Below, piece by piece: positions 57,717-64,000 of a stretch of DNA of 64,000 nt. Position 1 is the first letter of the stretch. Every line of letters starts with the position of its first letter. The translations under genes were made by a program, and so were the position numbers. The stretch comes from Streptococcus infantis (GTDB taxonomy: Bacteria > Bacillota > Bacilli > Lactobacillales > Streptococcaceae): the NCBI RefSeq assembly GCF_019929575.1, contig NZ_JAHZPU010000002.1, forward strand, positions 62,001 through 126,000. The letters run 5' to 3'. The notes under the pieces are model-generated. The model made no database searches. It worked only from the letters and a program-made list of their open reading frames with translations, and was not told where the DNA came from.

Positions 57717-58226
57717 TTATCTAGTCAAATCAAGACGTTTACCGATTTTTCCGATAAGAATAGCACCGACAATTAGTGAAGCGAATTCTCCAATACCAGT
57801 AGTGAACCAAGTAAAGAAGAAAGGTGCTTCTGCTACGATATGTAATTCAGCAGCGATTGTTACCATTGAAATTGAAAATAGAATTGAAAAGAAGAAATGA
57901 TCTTTACGAATCAATCCATTAAACAGATAGTCTTTACTGTATTTACTGAACAACCAAACTCCTAAGCTAAGGAAGACAAGAGTTGATCCTCCACCAACCG
58001 CAACATCAATAAGTCCAAAACTGAAGAAATTAGCAATCATACATCCAAGAGTAACACCGATAATGTACTTAGGATTATAAAAAGCTAGGAAATTCATCAT
58101 TTCAGAAATACGGAACTGATAGGCGCCATAACTGATGGCATTCAGTGGTGGTGTGATTGTCAACACCACATAAATAGCTGCGACAATGGCAATATCTGCC
58201 AAATCACGGACAGTAAGTTTTTTCAT
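57717..58226 (-). CDS. queT: queuosine-precursor ECF transporter S component QueT
   Basis: 169 residues from MKKLTVRDLADIAIVAAIYVVLT at 58226; the longer frame to 58322 runs through the riboswitch and is rejected. Six membrane helices; PPLNAISYGAYQFRISEMMNFLAFYNPKYIIG is typical of QueT. It takes up a preQ1-like precursor with the shared ECF module. The preQ1-II riboswitch directly upstream confirms the substrate class. The AAAGGAG site is inside the riboswitch. Confidence 0.93.
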   Translation of the reverse strand: MKKLTVRDLADIAIVAAIYVVLTITPPLNAISYGAYQFRISEMMNFLAFYNPKYIIGVTLGCMIANFFSFGLIDVAVGGGSTLVFLSLGVWLFSKYSKDYLFNGLIRKDHFFFSILFSISMVTIAAELHIVAEAPFFFTWFTTGIGEFASLIVGAILIGKIGKRLDLTR

Positions 58227-58230
58227 GTTT

Positions 58231-58290
58231 TCTCCTTTAGCGGCTATCCCGCGTCTAATATGCTTGGTGAAAGAAGCTAAGCACCAAGGG
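58231..58290 (-). ncRNA. preQ1-II riboswitch (COG4708 RNA)
   Basis: The minus strand reads CTTGGTGCTTAGCTTCTTTC, then ACCAAGCATATTAGACGCGG, then a second small stem (GCGG..CCGC) and TAAAGGAGAA. This agrees almost base for base with the streptococcal preQ1-II RNA, in which the Shine-Dalgarno bases take part in the ligand-bound pseudoknot. Binding preQ1 would therefore block translation of queT. Confidence 0.93.
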
Positions 58291-58309
58291 TTGAGCAAGT
58301 CAACTTTAT

Positions 58310-58344
58310 TAGTATAGCACATTTAAATGCTTTATGCTATACTA
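58310..58344. promoter_or_regulatory. palindromic divergent promoters of queT and gtrA
   Basis: TAGTATAGCA and TGCTATACTA form a 10-bp inverted repeat with 15 bp between. Each arm is an extended -10 (TGC-TATACT), one for queT (minus, 58316-58311) and one for gtrA (plus, 58338-58343). The -10 of one overlaps the -35 region of the other. Confidence 0.7.
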
Positions 58345-58349
58345 ATCTT

Positions 58350-58784
58350 ATGAAAAGATACATTAAAAAATTCTTCGATAACGAAATTTTATCTTATTTA
58401 TTTTTCGGCGTTGCTACTACCGTAGTATCAATATTTGTCCGCATCGTCATCTTTTATCTTACTCAACAAGAGTTAGTTGCGACTGCCTTGGGAAATATTG
58501 CTGGAATCCTATTTGCCTTTTTTACAAATGACACATTTGTATTTAAGCAAGAAAGAAAAAATTGGTTCAAGCGTCTGATAAAGTTTACGACTGCAAGATT
58601 CATAACTTTTCTTTTAGACCTACTTTTGACCTTTATTTTTGTGACGAGTTTCCCTCATATTATCGGTCAGTTTGTAGCTGATAATCTCAATACTATCAAT
58701 ACAATTGAAACTATTTTTGCACAAGTTACCATCATAGTCCTAAATTACATCTTTAGTAAAGTTTTTGTTTTTAAAAAACAATGA
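58350..58784 (+). CDS. GtrA family membrane protein
   Basis: 144 residues with four membrane helices and the GtrA pattern: FGVATTVVSIFVRIVIF, LGNIAGILFAFFTNDTFVFK and a final VLNYIFSKVFVFKK. GtrA proteins act in moving or using lipid-linked sugars, but no glycosyltransferase neighbour is present here. The ATG lies six bases after an extended -10, with no ribosome site, so the mRNA is probably leaderless. Confidence 0.85.
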   Translation: MKRYIKKFFDNEILSYLFFGVATTVVSIFVRIVIFYLTQQELVATALGNIAGILFAFFTNDTFVFKQERKNWFKRLIKFTTARFITFLLDLLLTFIFVTSFPHIIGQFVADNLNTINTIETIFAQVTIIVLNYIFSKVFVFKKQ

Positions 58785-58854
58785 GCATATTACTTGCATT
58801 CACTTCGGGATTAAGCTATAATGTAGACTGTAAAATTATGAAAGGAAAAAGAAA

Positions 58855-59235
58855 ATGTTAAAAGATCTTAAAGAATTTTTGCTCCGCGGTAACGTCGTGG
58901 ACCTTGCTGTCGGTGTGATCATCGCTTCTGCTTTTGGTGCTATCGTAACTTCATTTGTTAATGATATCATCACTCCACTTCTATTGAACCCAGCCTTGGA
59001 AGCTGCGAAAGTACAAAACATCGCTGAGCTTGCATGGAATGGTGTTACATATGGTAAATTCTTGAGTGCTGTTATCAACTTCCTTGTAGTTGGTACTGTT
59101 CTATTCTTTGTGATTAAAGCAATGGAAAAAGCTCAAAGCCTTACTAAAAAAGAAGAAGTGGTTGAAGAAGCACCTGCTGGTCCAACTGAGTTGGAAGTAC
59201 TTCAAGAAATCAAAGCTCTTCTTGAGAAAAAATAA
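58855..59235 (+). CDS. mscL: large-conductance mechanosensitive channel MscL
   Basis: 126 residues. Seen: MLKDLKEFLLRGNVVDLAVGVIIASAFGAIV (S1 helix and TM1 gate), the second helix FLVVGTVLFFVIKAM and a charged C-terminal helical bundle ending LEVLQEIKALLEKK. It opens under membrane tension to release solutes in hypo-osmotic shock. GAAAGGA ribosome site. Confidence 0.97.
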   Translation: MLKDLKEFLLRGNVVDLAVGVIIASAFGAIVTSFVNDIITPLLLNPALEAAKVQNIAELAWNGVTYGKFLSAVINFLVVGTVLFFVIKAMEKAQSLTKKEEVVEEAPAGPTELEVLQEIKALLEKK

Positions 59236-59243
59236 TCATATAG

Positions 59244-59275
59244 AGGATTCGGTTCAATACTGAATCCTTTTTACT
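59244..59275 (+). terminator. terminator after mscL
   Basis: GGATTCGGT..ACTGAATCC stem followed by TTTTTACT. Confidence 0.8.
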
Positions 59276-59302
59276 ACTCTTTTTGTTGAGTCTAGAAAAA
59301 AC

Positions 59303-59331
59303 TTGAGTTCAACTCTCTTTTTTGATATAAT
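59303..59331 (+). promoter_or_regulatory. tRNA-Arg promoter
   Basis: TTGAGT (59303-59308), 17-bp spacer, TATAAT (59326-59331), with the tRNA starting 12 bp on. Confidence 0.8.
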
Positions 59332-59342
59332 AATTAGAGTTT

Positions 59343-59414
59343 CCACCCTTAGTGTAATGGATATCACGTAAGATTCCGGTTCTTGAGATGGGGGTTCGAT
59401 TCCCTCAGGGTGGA
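59343..59414 (+). tRNA. tRNA-Arg (anticodon CCG)
   Basis: 72 nt. Acceptor stem CCACCCT/AGGGTGG with discriminator A; D-arm GTG-TAATGGATAT-CAC; anticodon arm TAAGA-TTCCGGT-TCTTG giving anticodon CCG, which reads CGG; T-arm GGGGG-TTCGATT-CCCTC. The 3' CCA is not encoded. It is a single tRNA gene, not part of a cluster. CGG is a rare Arg codon in such genomes. Confidence 0.93.
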
Positions 59415-59425
59415 TAATTTTAAAC

Positions 59426-59453
59426 AAAAACAGCGGCTTCGCTGTTTTTTTCT
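59426..59453. terminator. terminator after tRNA-Arg, shared with the MFS gene
   Basis: AAACAGCG-GCTT-CGCTGTTT stem, plus TTTT on the plus side and A-rich on the other, between convergent units. Confidence 0.8.
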
Positions 59454-59456
59454 GTA

Positions 59457-60623
59457 TTAATCTTTTCTTTGAATATAGATCATGGATACCAAGGAAAGTA
59501 AGATAACCCCAAGTCCTATGATTAAAAAGGAAACTAATTGCACACTTGGTAAAAATGTCATTAACCCTTTTGCAATCGGCATAAAGAGAATTGCCAGTGT
59601 AAAAATGGTACTCAGTACTCTTCCCAGATATTCTCCGTCAACCTTGATCTGTACTTGAGTGAAAAAGTGAATATTAAAAATTGTCATAAATAATTCACAA
59701 ATCAGATTTCCAGAAAAGGTTAGAAAATTTGGAAGTGGTAAACCCATCATGAAAACTCCTACTCCTGTTAAAATCAATAAGAATAAAAGTGTCTTCATTG
59801 TTGATTTAAATTTATTAGCGACCAAAGCTCCGATGATGGAGCCGATAGCCCCCAACGTTAAGATAGTCGCATAGGCTACTTCTAGACCATAAAGTTTATT
59901 TGAAAAAGGAAGCAAAAACTCAAAAGCTGCAAAAAAGAAATTCACACTGGAAGCCACTAACAAGAGAAAGAAAATTTCTTTCTGATGCCAGATATAGTGC
60001 AACCCATCTTTGATATCCATAAAAATATCTTTCCCTGCAAAAGGTTTCTTCACTTGAACCTTTGGTTCTTCCTTTGGAAGTAAGGCAACTAGACCAAACG
60101 CGATGAAAAAACTAATGGCATCTAAGACTAGTGTCATATGGAGACTGGCGAATTGTAAAACGATGAAAGAGAGCACAGGGGAACTTACAGCAACAACCTG
60201 CAAGACTAATTCTAAGCGAGAGTTATAGGTCACAATCTCGTCTTTCTCAACCACTTCAGTTATAATGGCTTTATTGGCTGTACGAGAAAAAGCGAAGGCA
60301 ATGGCTTGAACAATATTGGCAAAAATCAAGGCAGCAATCATCAAGCTATCATTTCTGATGAAAGAAATAGCTAAACAGAGAATGCCACAAATCAAGTCTG
60401 TCGTCATCAAAATCTTGCGACGCGAAAAGCGGTCTGAAATCACCCCGCCAAAGGGATTGACTAAAATAGATGTAACCAACTCAGAAATTTGATAAATCCC
60501 AAGAACAGTCTGTCCTATCGTTCCCATTGAGGCTAACCAAACACTATTTCCATAGTCATAGAGCATATTTCCTATCTTGTTAACAGCTCCACGACTAATC
60601 AACTGTACTGCGTATCGATTCAT
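59457..60623 (-). CDS. MFS transporter, probable drug or peptide exporter
   Basis: 388 residues from MNRYAVQLISRGAVNKIG at 60623, which has GAGGAG 5 bp upstream; the reading from 60638 has no site. Twelve helices, with the MFS loop motif NPFGGVISDRFSRRKILMTTD near 60-80. It belongs to the MFS group that resembles macrolide/multidrug exporters. It follows rgg, and a 20-bp palindrome precedes its promoter, so it is a likely Rgg target. Confidence 0.85.
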   Translation of the reverse strand: MNRYAVQLISRGAVNKIGNMLYDYGNSVWLASMGTIGQTVLGIYQISELVTSILVNPFGGVISDRFSRRKILMTTDLICGILCLAISFIRNDSLMIAALIFANIVQAIAFAFSRTANKAIITEVVEKDEIVTYNSRLELVLQVVAVSSPVLSFIVLQFASLHMTLVLDAISFFIAFGLVALLPKEEPKVQVKKPFAGKDIFMDIKDGLHYIWHQKEIFFLLLVASSVNFFFAAFEFLLPFSNKLYGLEVAYATILTLGAIGSIIGALVANKFKSTMKTLLFLLILTGVGVFMMGLPLPNFLTFSGNLICELFMTIFNIHFFTQVQIKVDGEYLGRVLSTIFTLAILFMPIAKGLMTFLPSVQLVSFLIIGLGVILLSLVSMIYIQRKD

Positions 60624-60648
60624 AAAAACTCCTCTCAATTTTAAAACT

Positions 60649-60698
60649 ATTGTATCAAAACTTGGAGGAGTTTCTCATTTTTCCCATATTTGGGAAAA
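60649..60698 (-). promoter_or_regulatory. MFS promoter with a 20-bp palindrome, possible Rgg operator
   Basis: Perfect 8-bp arms TTTTCCCA-N4-TGGGAAAA at 60679-60698 lie directly upstream of a weak -35 (TGAGAA, 60677-60672) and a -10 TACAAT (60654-60649), 25 bp before the MFS start. No T-tract follows, so it is not a terminator. The palindrome abuts the rgg stop codon. Confidence 0.5.
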
Positions 60699-61562
60699 TT
60701 AATCTTTTACAAACTTATCGTAATGTTCCTGATAGTAGGCTACTTGCTCTGGAAGACCTAGCACGTCAAAAATATGCATGGCTTCTTGCATCTGCTTACA
60801 ACCTTCTTCTTTTTGCCCCTTCTGATAAAGAGCAAATCCCTTAAGAAAGTGGAAAACATTACGCTCATAGAGTTTGATGCTCTTACCTATAATCTTCTCT
60901 ATATAAGCTTCAAAGTAGTTGACATTTTCAAAAGCAAGATGTTCTAAACAATGCTGGTAACAATTAAGAGCTAAAATCAAGACCAGTTTTCGATGGCGTC
61001 CAATTTCTTTGTAGAAATCCTCCCTCTCCATCACTTCTCTACCAAGCCGAGTGACATAGTCAACATCGTAGAAACTATAGAGGTTACCGAAAAGAATCAA
61101 CTCATACATGGTCCATTCATCCGTTTGAAAAAGATAATCTGCCACCTTATTAAGATCACTTTGCTTCATACTGTAACTAGCATCTCTTTGACAAATCAAA
61201 CCTTGTAGCAAAATCCAGTTCAGCTCAAAATAGAGAGAATTGGTTGAACTCTTAGCCTTTTCAAGTTGTTCTCTTTGAAGCTTTTGAAAACCTGCAATAT
61301 CATTTGAGTAGTAAAGTGGAATAATCTGAGCCATCAAGCCGACATGCTCATGATGATGAAAATTTCTGGCCTTATCCATAAAATTTTCAATCGTTACGTG
61401 AATATTATCTAATATTTCAAAAAAACGTGAAGCAGCTAGATCAGACTCTCCCAATTCAAAGCGAGACAATTGGGAAGTAGAGCAAGCTTCTCCTGCAGCT
61501 TCTTTTAGAGAGTAATTTTTACTGATTCGAAATTCACGAAAGACTTTTCCAAGATGTTCCAT
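60699..61562 (-). CDS. Rgg/GadR/MutR family transcriptional regulator
   Basis: 287 residues. N-terminal helix-turn-helix of the XRE type (LGKVFREFRISKNYSLKEAAG, STSQLSRFELGESDL), then a TPR-like helical repeat domain that in Rgg proteins binds a short secreted peptide. Length is typical. No SHP-like small peptide gene was recognised beside it. It starts 1 bp after the ABC-F stop and ends beside a palindrome before the MFS gene. Confidence 0.88.
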   Translation of the reverse strand: MEHLGKVFREFRISKNYSLKEAAGEACSTSQLSRFELGESDLAASRFFEILDNIHVTIENFMDKARNFHHHEHVGLMAQIIPLYYSNDIAGFQKLQREQLEKAKSSTNSLYFELNWILLQGLICQRDASYSMKQSDLNKVADYLFQTDEWTMYELILFGNLYSFYDVDYVTRLGREVMEREDFYKEIGRHRKLVLILALNCYQHCLEHLAFENVNYFEAYIEKIIGKSIKLYERNVFHFLKGFALYQKGQKEEGCKQMQEAMHIFDVLGLPEQVAYYQEHYDKFVKD

Positions 61563-61563
61563 T

Positions 61564-63465
61564 TTACACCTGCTCCGATAATTCTTCCCACTCTAGCATT
61601 GCTTCTTCCTGACGCTGGCTAATCTTATCTAGTTCTGTTTGTAATTGCATGAGTTCATCTGCATCATTAGTAGTGTGCATTTGTTCAGAGATAGCTTGGG
61701 CTTGAGTTTCCAGTTCTTCGATTTCTGTCTCAAGACTTTCGATTTGTCTCATCAATTTACGCAGTTCTTTTTGACTCTCTTTTTGGGCTTGGTAGTCATT
61801 AACTGGAAAAACTTCTTTTTCTTGGTTAACAGCTGACTTTTCTTCTGCTTGGCTAGCTGCTAGCTCTGCTTTTTTATCAACATAATAGTCATAATCACCC
61901 AGATAAAGGGTTGATCCATTCTCAGATAATTCCAACACATGAGTGGCTACACGGTTGATGAAATAACGGTCGTGACTGACAAATAGAAGAGTTCCATCAA
62001 AGTCAATCAGGGCATTTTCCAGAACTTCCTTGCTATCGATGTCTAAGTGGTTGGTCGGCTCGTCGAGGATCAGGAAGTTATTGTTTTCCATAGACAGTTT
62101 AGCAAGAAGCAAACGTGCTTTCTCGCCACCAGACAGCATCCCAACAGATTTCTTAACATCATCACCTGAGAATAGGAAAGCACCTAGGCGATTACGGATT
62201 TCAAGTTCAGGTTTCAATTTGAAATCATTCCAGAGTTCGTCTAAGACTGTATTGCTCGGTGTCAGTTTGCTCTGAGTCTGGTCATAGTAACCAACCTCAA
62301 CATTAGCACCAAAGCGCTTTTCACCCTTGATAAAGGGAATTTGGTCCACAATGGATTTAATAAAGGTTGACTTACCAATACCGTTAGGACCAACAATGGC
62401 AATAGCGTTCATCCTACGAAGATCAAGGTTGATGGGTTCTGATAAGATTTCACCATCATAGCCAATAGCAGCATTTTCAACTGTCAAAACGACATTACCA
62501 GATACCCTATTAGAATGGAAGGTCATATTAGCTGACTTTTTCCCAGCTTCAGGCTTGTCCAAGCGCTCCATTTTCTCCAGTTGCTTGCGTCGAGATTGAG
62601 CACGTTTGGTTGTTGATGCTCGAACAAGATTTCGGTTAACAAAGTCTTCTAAGGCAGCAATTTCCTTCTGCTGCTTTTCGTAGTTTTTGGCTTCAGTTGC
62701 GAGCTTCTGCTCCTTCTGCTCCACAAAACTTGAGTAATTTCCTACATATCTGTCCAAAGAATGTTTGGTTAAGTCAAGTGTTATGGTCGCAACCTTATCG
62801 AGAAAATAACGGTCATGGCTGACGATAATCAAGGCACCACTGTAGTTGACCAAATAGTTTTCTAACCAGGCAATGGTTTCAATATCTAGGTGGTTAGTCG
62901 GTTCGTCCAAGACCAAGAGATTAGGCTTTTCAAGGAGCATTTTGGCAAGGGCTAAACGGGTATTTTGACCACCGGAAAGCTCAGCGATTCGCATCTGCCA
63001 CATGGACTCGTCAAACTTGAATCCATTTAAGATAGAGCGAATATCGGCTTCATAGGTAAATCCTCCAGCCTGACGGAAATTTTCTGATAGACGATCATAG
63101 TCAGACATGAGCTTATCTAGTTCTGCACCAGTCTTTTCCCCCATCTCTAGCTCCATCTGTCGAAGTTGTCTTTCAGTCCGACGCAAATCATCAAATACAT
63201 GTAGCATTTCATCGTAAATAGTATTTTCAGACTCAAAGCGACTATCCTGTGCAAGATAAGAGAGGGAAATATCTTTTTTCTTATTGATTTCACCAGTGGT
63301 TGGCTCCTCTTCTCCAACCAATATCTTAAGCAAAGTAGACTTTCCAGCACCATTTTTTCCAACGAGGGCAATACGGTCTCTTTCATCTACCTGTAGGTTT
63401 ATATTATCAAAAAGAACCTCTCCTGCAAAAGAACGTTCGATTTTATTAGCTTGTAAAATAATCAT
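61564..63465 (-). CDS. ABC-F family ATPase (ribosome-associated, YdiF-like)
   Basis: 633 residues with two ABC domains and no membrane part. Walker A: GKNGAGKST (near 36) and GPNGIGKST; signatures: LSGGQNTRLALAKMLL and LSGGEKARLLLAKLS; Walker B with LDEPTNHLD twice, the ABC-F mark. A linker with KYEKQQKEIAALEDFVNR and a C-terminal coiled coil (~540-633) are seen. ABC-F proteins act at the ribosomal E-site and some protect from antibiotics. The promoter's -10 lies six bases before the ATG, so the mRNA is probably leaderless. Confidence 0.9.
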   Translation of the reverse strand: MIILQANKIERSFAGEVLFDNINLQVDERDRIALVGKNGAGKSTLLKILVGEEEPTTGEINKKKDISLSYLAQDSRFESENTIYDEMLHVFDDLRRTERQLRQMELEMGEKTGAELDKLMSDYDRLSENFRQAGGFTYEADIRSILNGFKFDESMWQMRIAELSGGQNTRLALAKMLLEKPNLLVLDEPTNHLDIETIAWLENYLVNYSGALIIVSHDRYFLDKVATITLDLTKHSLDRYVGNYSSFVEQKEQKLATEAKNYEKQQKEIAALEDFVNRNLVRASTTKRAQSRRKQLEKMERLDKPEAGKKSANMTFHSNRVSGNVVLTVENAAIGYDGEILSEPINLDLRRMNAIAIVGPNGIGKSTFIKSIVDQIPFIKGEKRFGANVEVGYYDQTQSKLTPSNTVLDELWNDFKLKPELEIRNRLGAFLFSGDDVKKSVGMLSGGEKARLLLAKLSMENNNFLILDEPTNHLDIDSKEVLENALIDFDGTLLFVSHDRYFINRVATHVLELSENGSTLYLGDYDYYVDKKAELAASQAEEKSAVNQEKEVFPVNDYQAQKESQKELRKLMRQIESLETEIEELETQAQAISEQMHTTNDADELMQLQTELDKISQRQEEAMLEWEELSEQV

Positions 63466-63471
63466 ACAGTT

Positions 63472-63500
63472 AGTATAGCATGTTTCGATAAGCCGTTCAA
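63472..63500 (-). promoter_or_regulatory. promoter of the ABC-F gene, probable leaderless start
   Basis: TTGAAC (63500-63495), 17-bp spacer, TATACT (63477-63472), then AACTGT and the ATG at 63465. No Shine-Dalgarno sequence between. Confidence 0.7.
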
Positions 63501-63617
63501 GACTTGTGGTTTAGGTACATTTCATAACTTTTTCAGAAACTCATGCTAACGTTTTACTAAAACTTCAAATCGTGGTATAATTTAAGCGATTAGATTATAT
63601 ATTAAAGGAGATTTCCT

Positions 63618-64000
63618 ATGGCTTACCAAGAAAACTACCAAAAATGGGTTGATTTCGCAGATCTTCCAGACTATCTTCGTCATGATTTGGAAAACATGGA
63701 CGAAAAAACTAAGGAAGACGCATTCTATACCAATCTTGAGTTTGGTACTGCAGGTATGCGTGGATTGATTGGTGCTGGTACTAACCGCATTAACATCTAT
63801 GTAGTCCGTCAAGCAACTGAAGGTTTGGCTCGTTTGATCGAATCTAAAGGTGGAAATGAAAAAGAACGTGGGGTTGCCATCGCTTATGATAGCCGTCACT
63901 TCTCTCCAGAATTTGCCTTTGAATCTGCAGCAGTTCTTGCTAAACACGGTATTAAATCTTATGTTTTTGAAAGTCTCCGTCCAACTCCAGAGCTTTCATT
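63618..64000 (+). CDS. pgm: phospho-sugar mutase (phosphoglucomutase), N-terminal part
   Basis: The first 127 codons of a phosphoglucomutase/phosphomannomutase; the gene runs off the right edge. Seen: MAYQENYQKWVDFADLPDYL, then LEFGTAGMRGLIGAGTNRINIY, the conserved GTAGxRG start of the alpha-D-phosphohexomutase fold, and VAIAYDSRHFSPEFA; the phosphoserine loop lies in the GVAIAYDSRH area and beyond. It converts glucose-6-P and glucose-1-P for wall and capsule sugars. TATAAT upstream and an AAAGGAG site. Confidence 0.92.
   Translation, partial: MAYQENYQKWVDFADLPDYLRHDLENMDEKTKEDAFYTNLEFGTAGMRGLIGAGTNRINIYVVRQATEGLARLIESKGGNEKERGVAIAYDSRHFSPEFAFESAAVLAKHGIKSYVFESLRPTPELS

Noticed and set aside
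58227-58322. N-terminal extension of QueT by 32 residues
   Set aside because: It coincides with the preQ1-II riboswitch, whose Shine-Dalgarno serves the ATG at 58226.

Overview
The window reads as chromosomal DNA of a low-GC Gram-positive coccus of the genus Streptococcus, mitis group. The indicators are the choline/ribitol teichoic-acid operon (tarI-tarJ-licA-licB-licC) behind a CiaR-type promoter, the streptococcal division and segregation proteins MacP and RocS, a preQ1-II riboswitch before queT, rexB, and the nrdHEF/ptsHI neighbourhood. No pneumococcal BOX element was noticed. The order of blocks differs from what I recall of S. pneumoniae, so S. mitis, S. oralis, S. infantis or a relative is more likely than S. 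pneumoniae. Species is not resolved.

Layout. 1-6400: 5' part of rexB, a CPBP intramembrane protease, a HAD phosphatase, a lantibiotic-type ABC exporter convergent with a two-component system, and a SemiSWEET transporter. 6469-16688: a structured repeat, pcrA, the glmU-Nudix-macP-mtnN operon, a membrane-anchored GH25 protein, PopT-like DUF368, a Cys-tRNA(Pro) deacylase, a phosphoglycerate-mutase-like phosphatase and lysS. 16850-22366: an accessory block with a type III restriction-modification locus (mod intact, res frameshifted at an A-tract), a decayed ISL3/IS1167-like transposase carrying a 60-bp inverted-repeat insertion, and a structured repeat. 22376-32818: core metabolism, namely fhs, coaB-coaC-pantothenate ECF component, udk, ptsH-ptsI, and nrdH-nrdE // nrdF behind tandem NrdR boxes. 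32949-35389: a LacR-like repressor with no lac genes beside it, then an unknown membrane protein between two direct copies of the structured repeat. 35405-42566: ribF, PyrR-attenuated pyrK-pyrD and the lic1 operon. 42867-47504: an iron module (efeO-efeB-efeU) transcribed with its own tatC-tatA. 47687-64000: ebfC, a membrane glycerophosphodiesterase, an exonuclease, rocS, truB, small enzymes, a DUF2130 protein, a formate/nitrite channel and an internally deleted paralogue, two unknown genes, queT, gtrA, mscL, tRNA-Arg(CCG), an ABC-F/Rgg/MFS cluster and the start of phosphoglucomutase.

Functional links. EfeB carries a twin-arginine signal and lies in the same transcription unit as TatC/TatA, so that Tat pair looks like a dedicated exporter for the iron system. 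GlmU and the TarI-TarJ/LicABC products feed cell-wall and choline-teichoic-acid synthesis, MacP activates the synthase PBP2a, and PopT-like DUF368 would recycle the lipid carrier.

Regulation is unusually readable: PyrR attenuator, preQ1-II riboswitch, NrdR boxes, CiaR direct repeat, a direct repeat before the ABC exporter, and a palindrome between rgg and an MFS gene. At four genes the -10 hexamer sits 6-8 nt before the ATG with no Shine-Dalgarno sequence, which predicts leaderless mRNAs. I found no clearly new multi-gene system. The best leads are the frameshifted type III R-M locus, the leaderless set, the three-hairpin repeat family and the Rgg/MFS palindrome.
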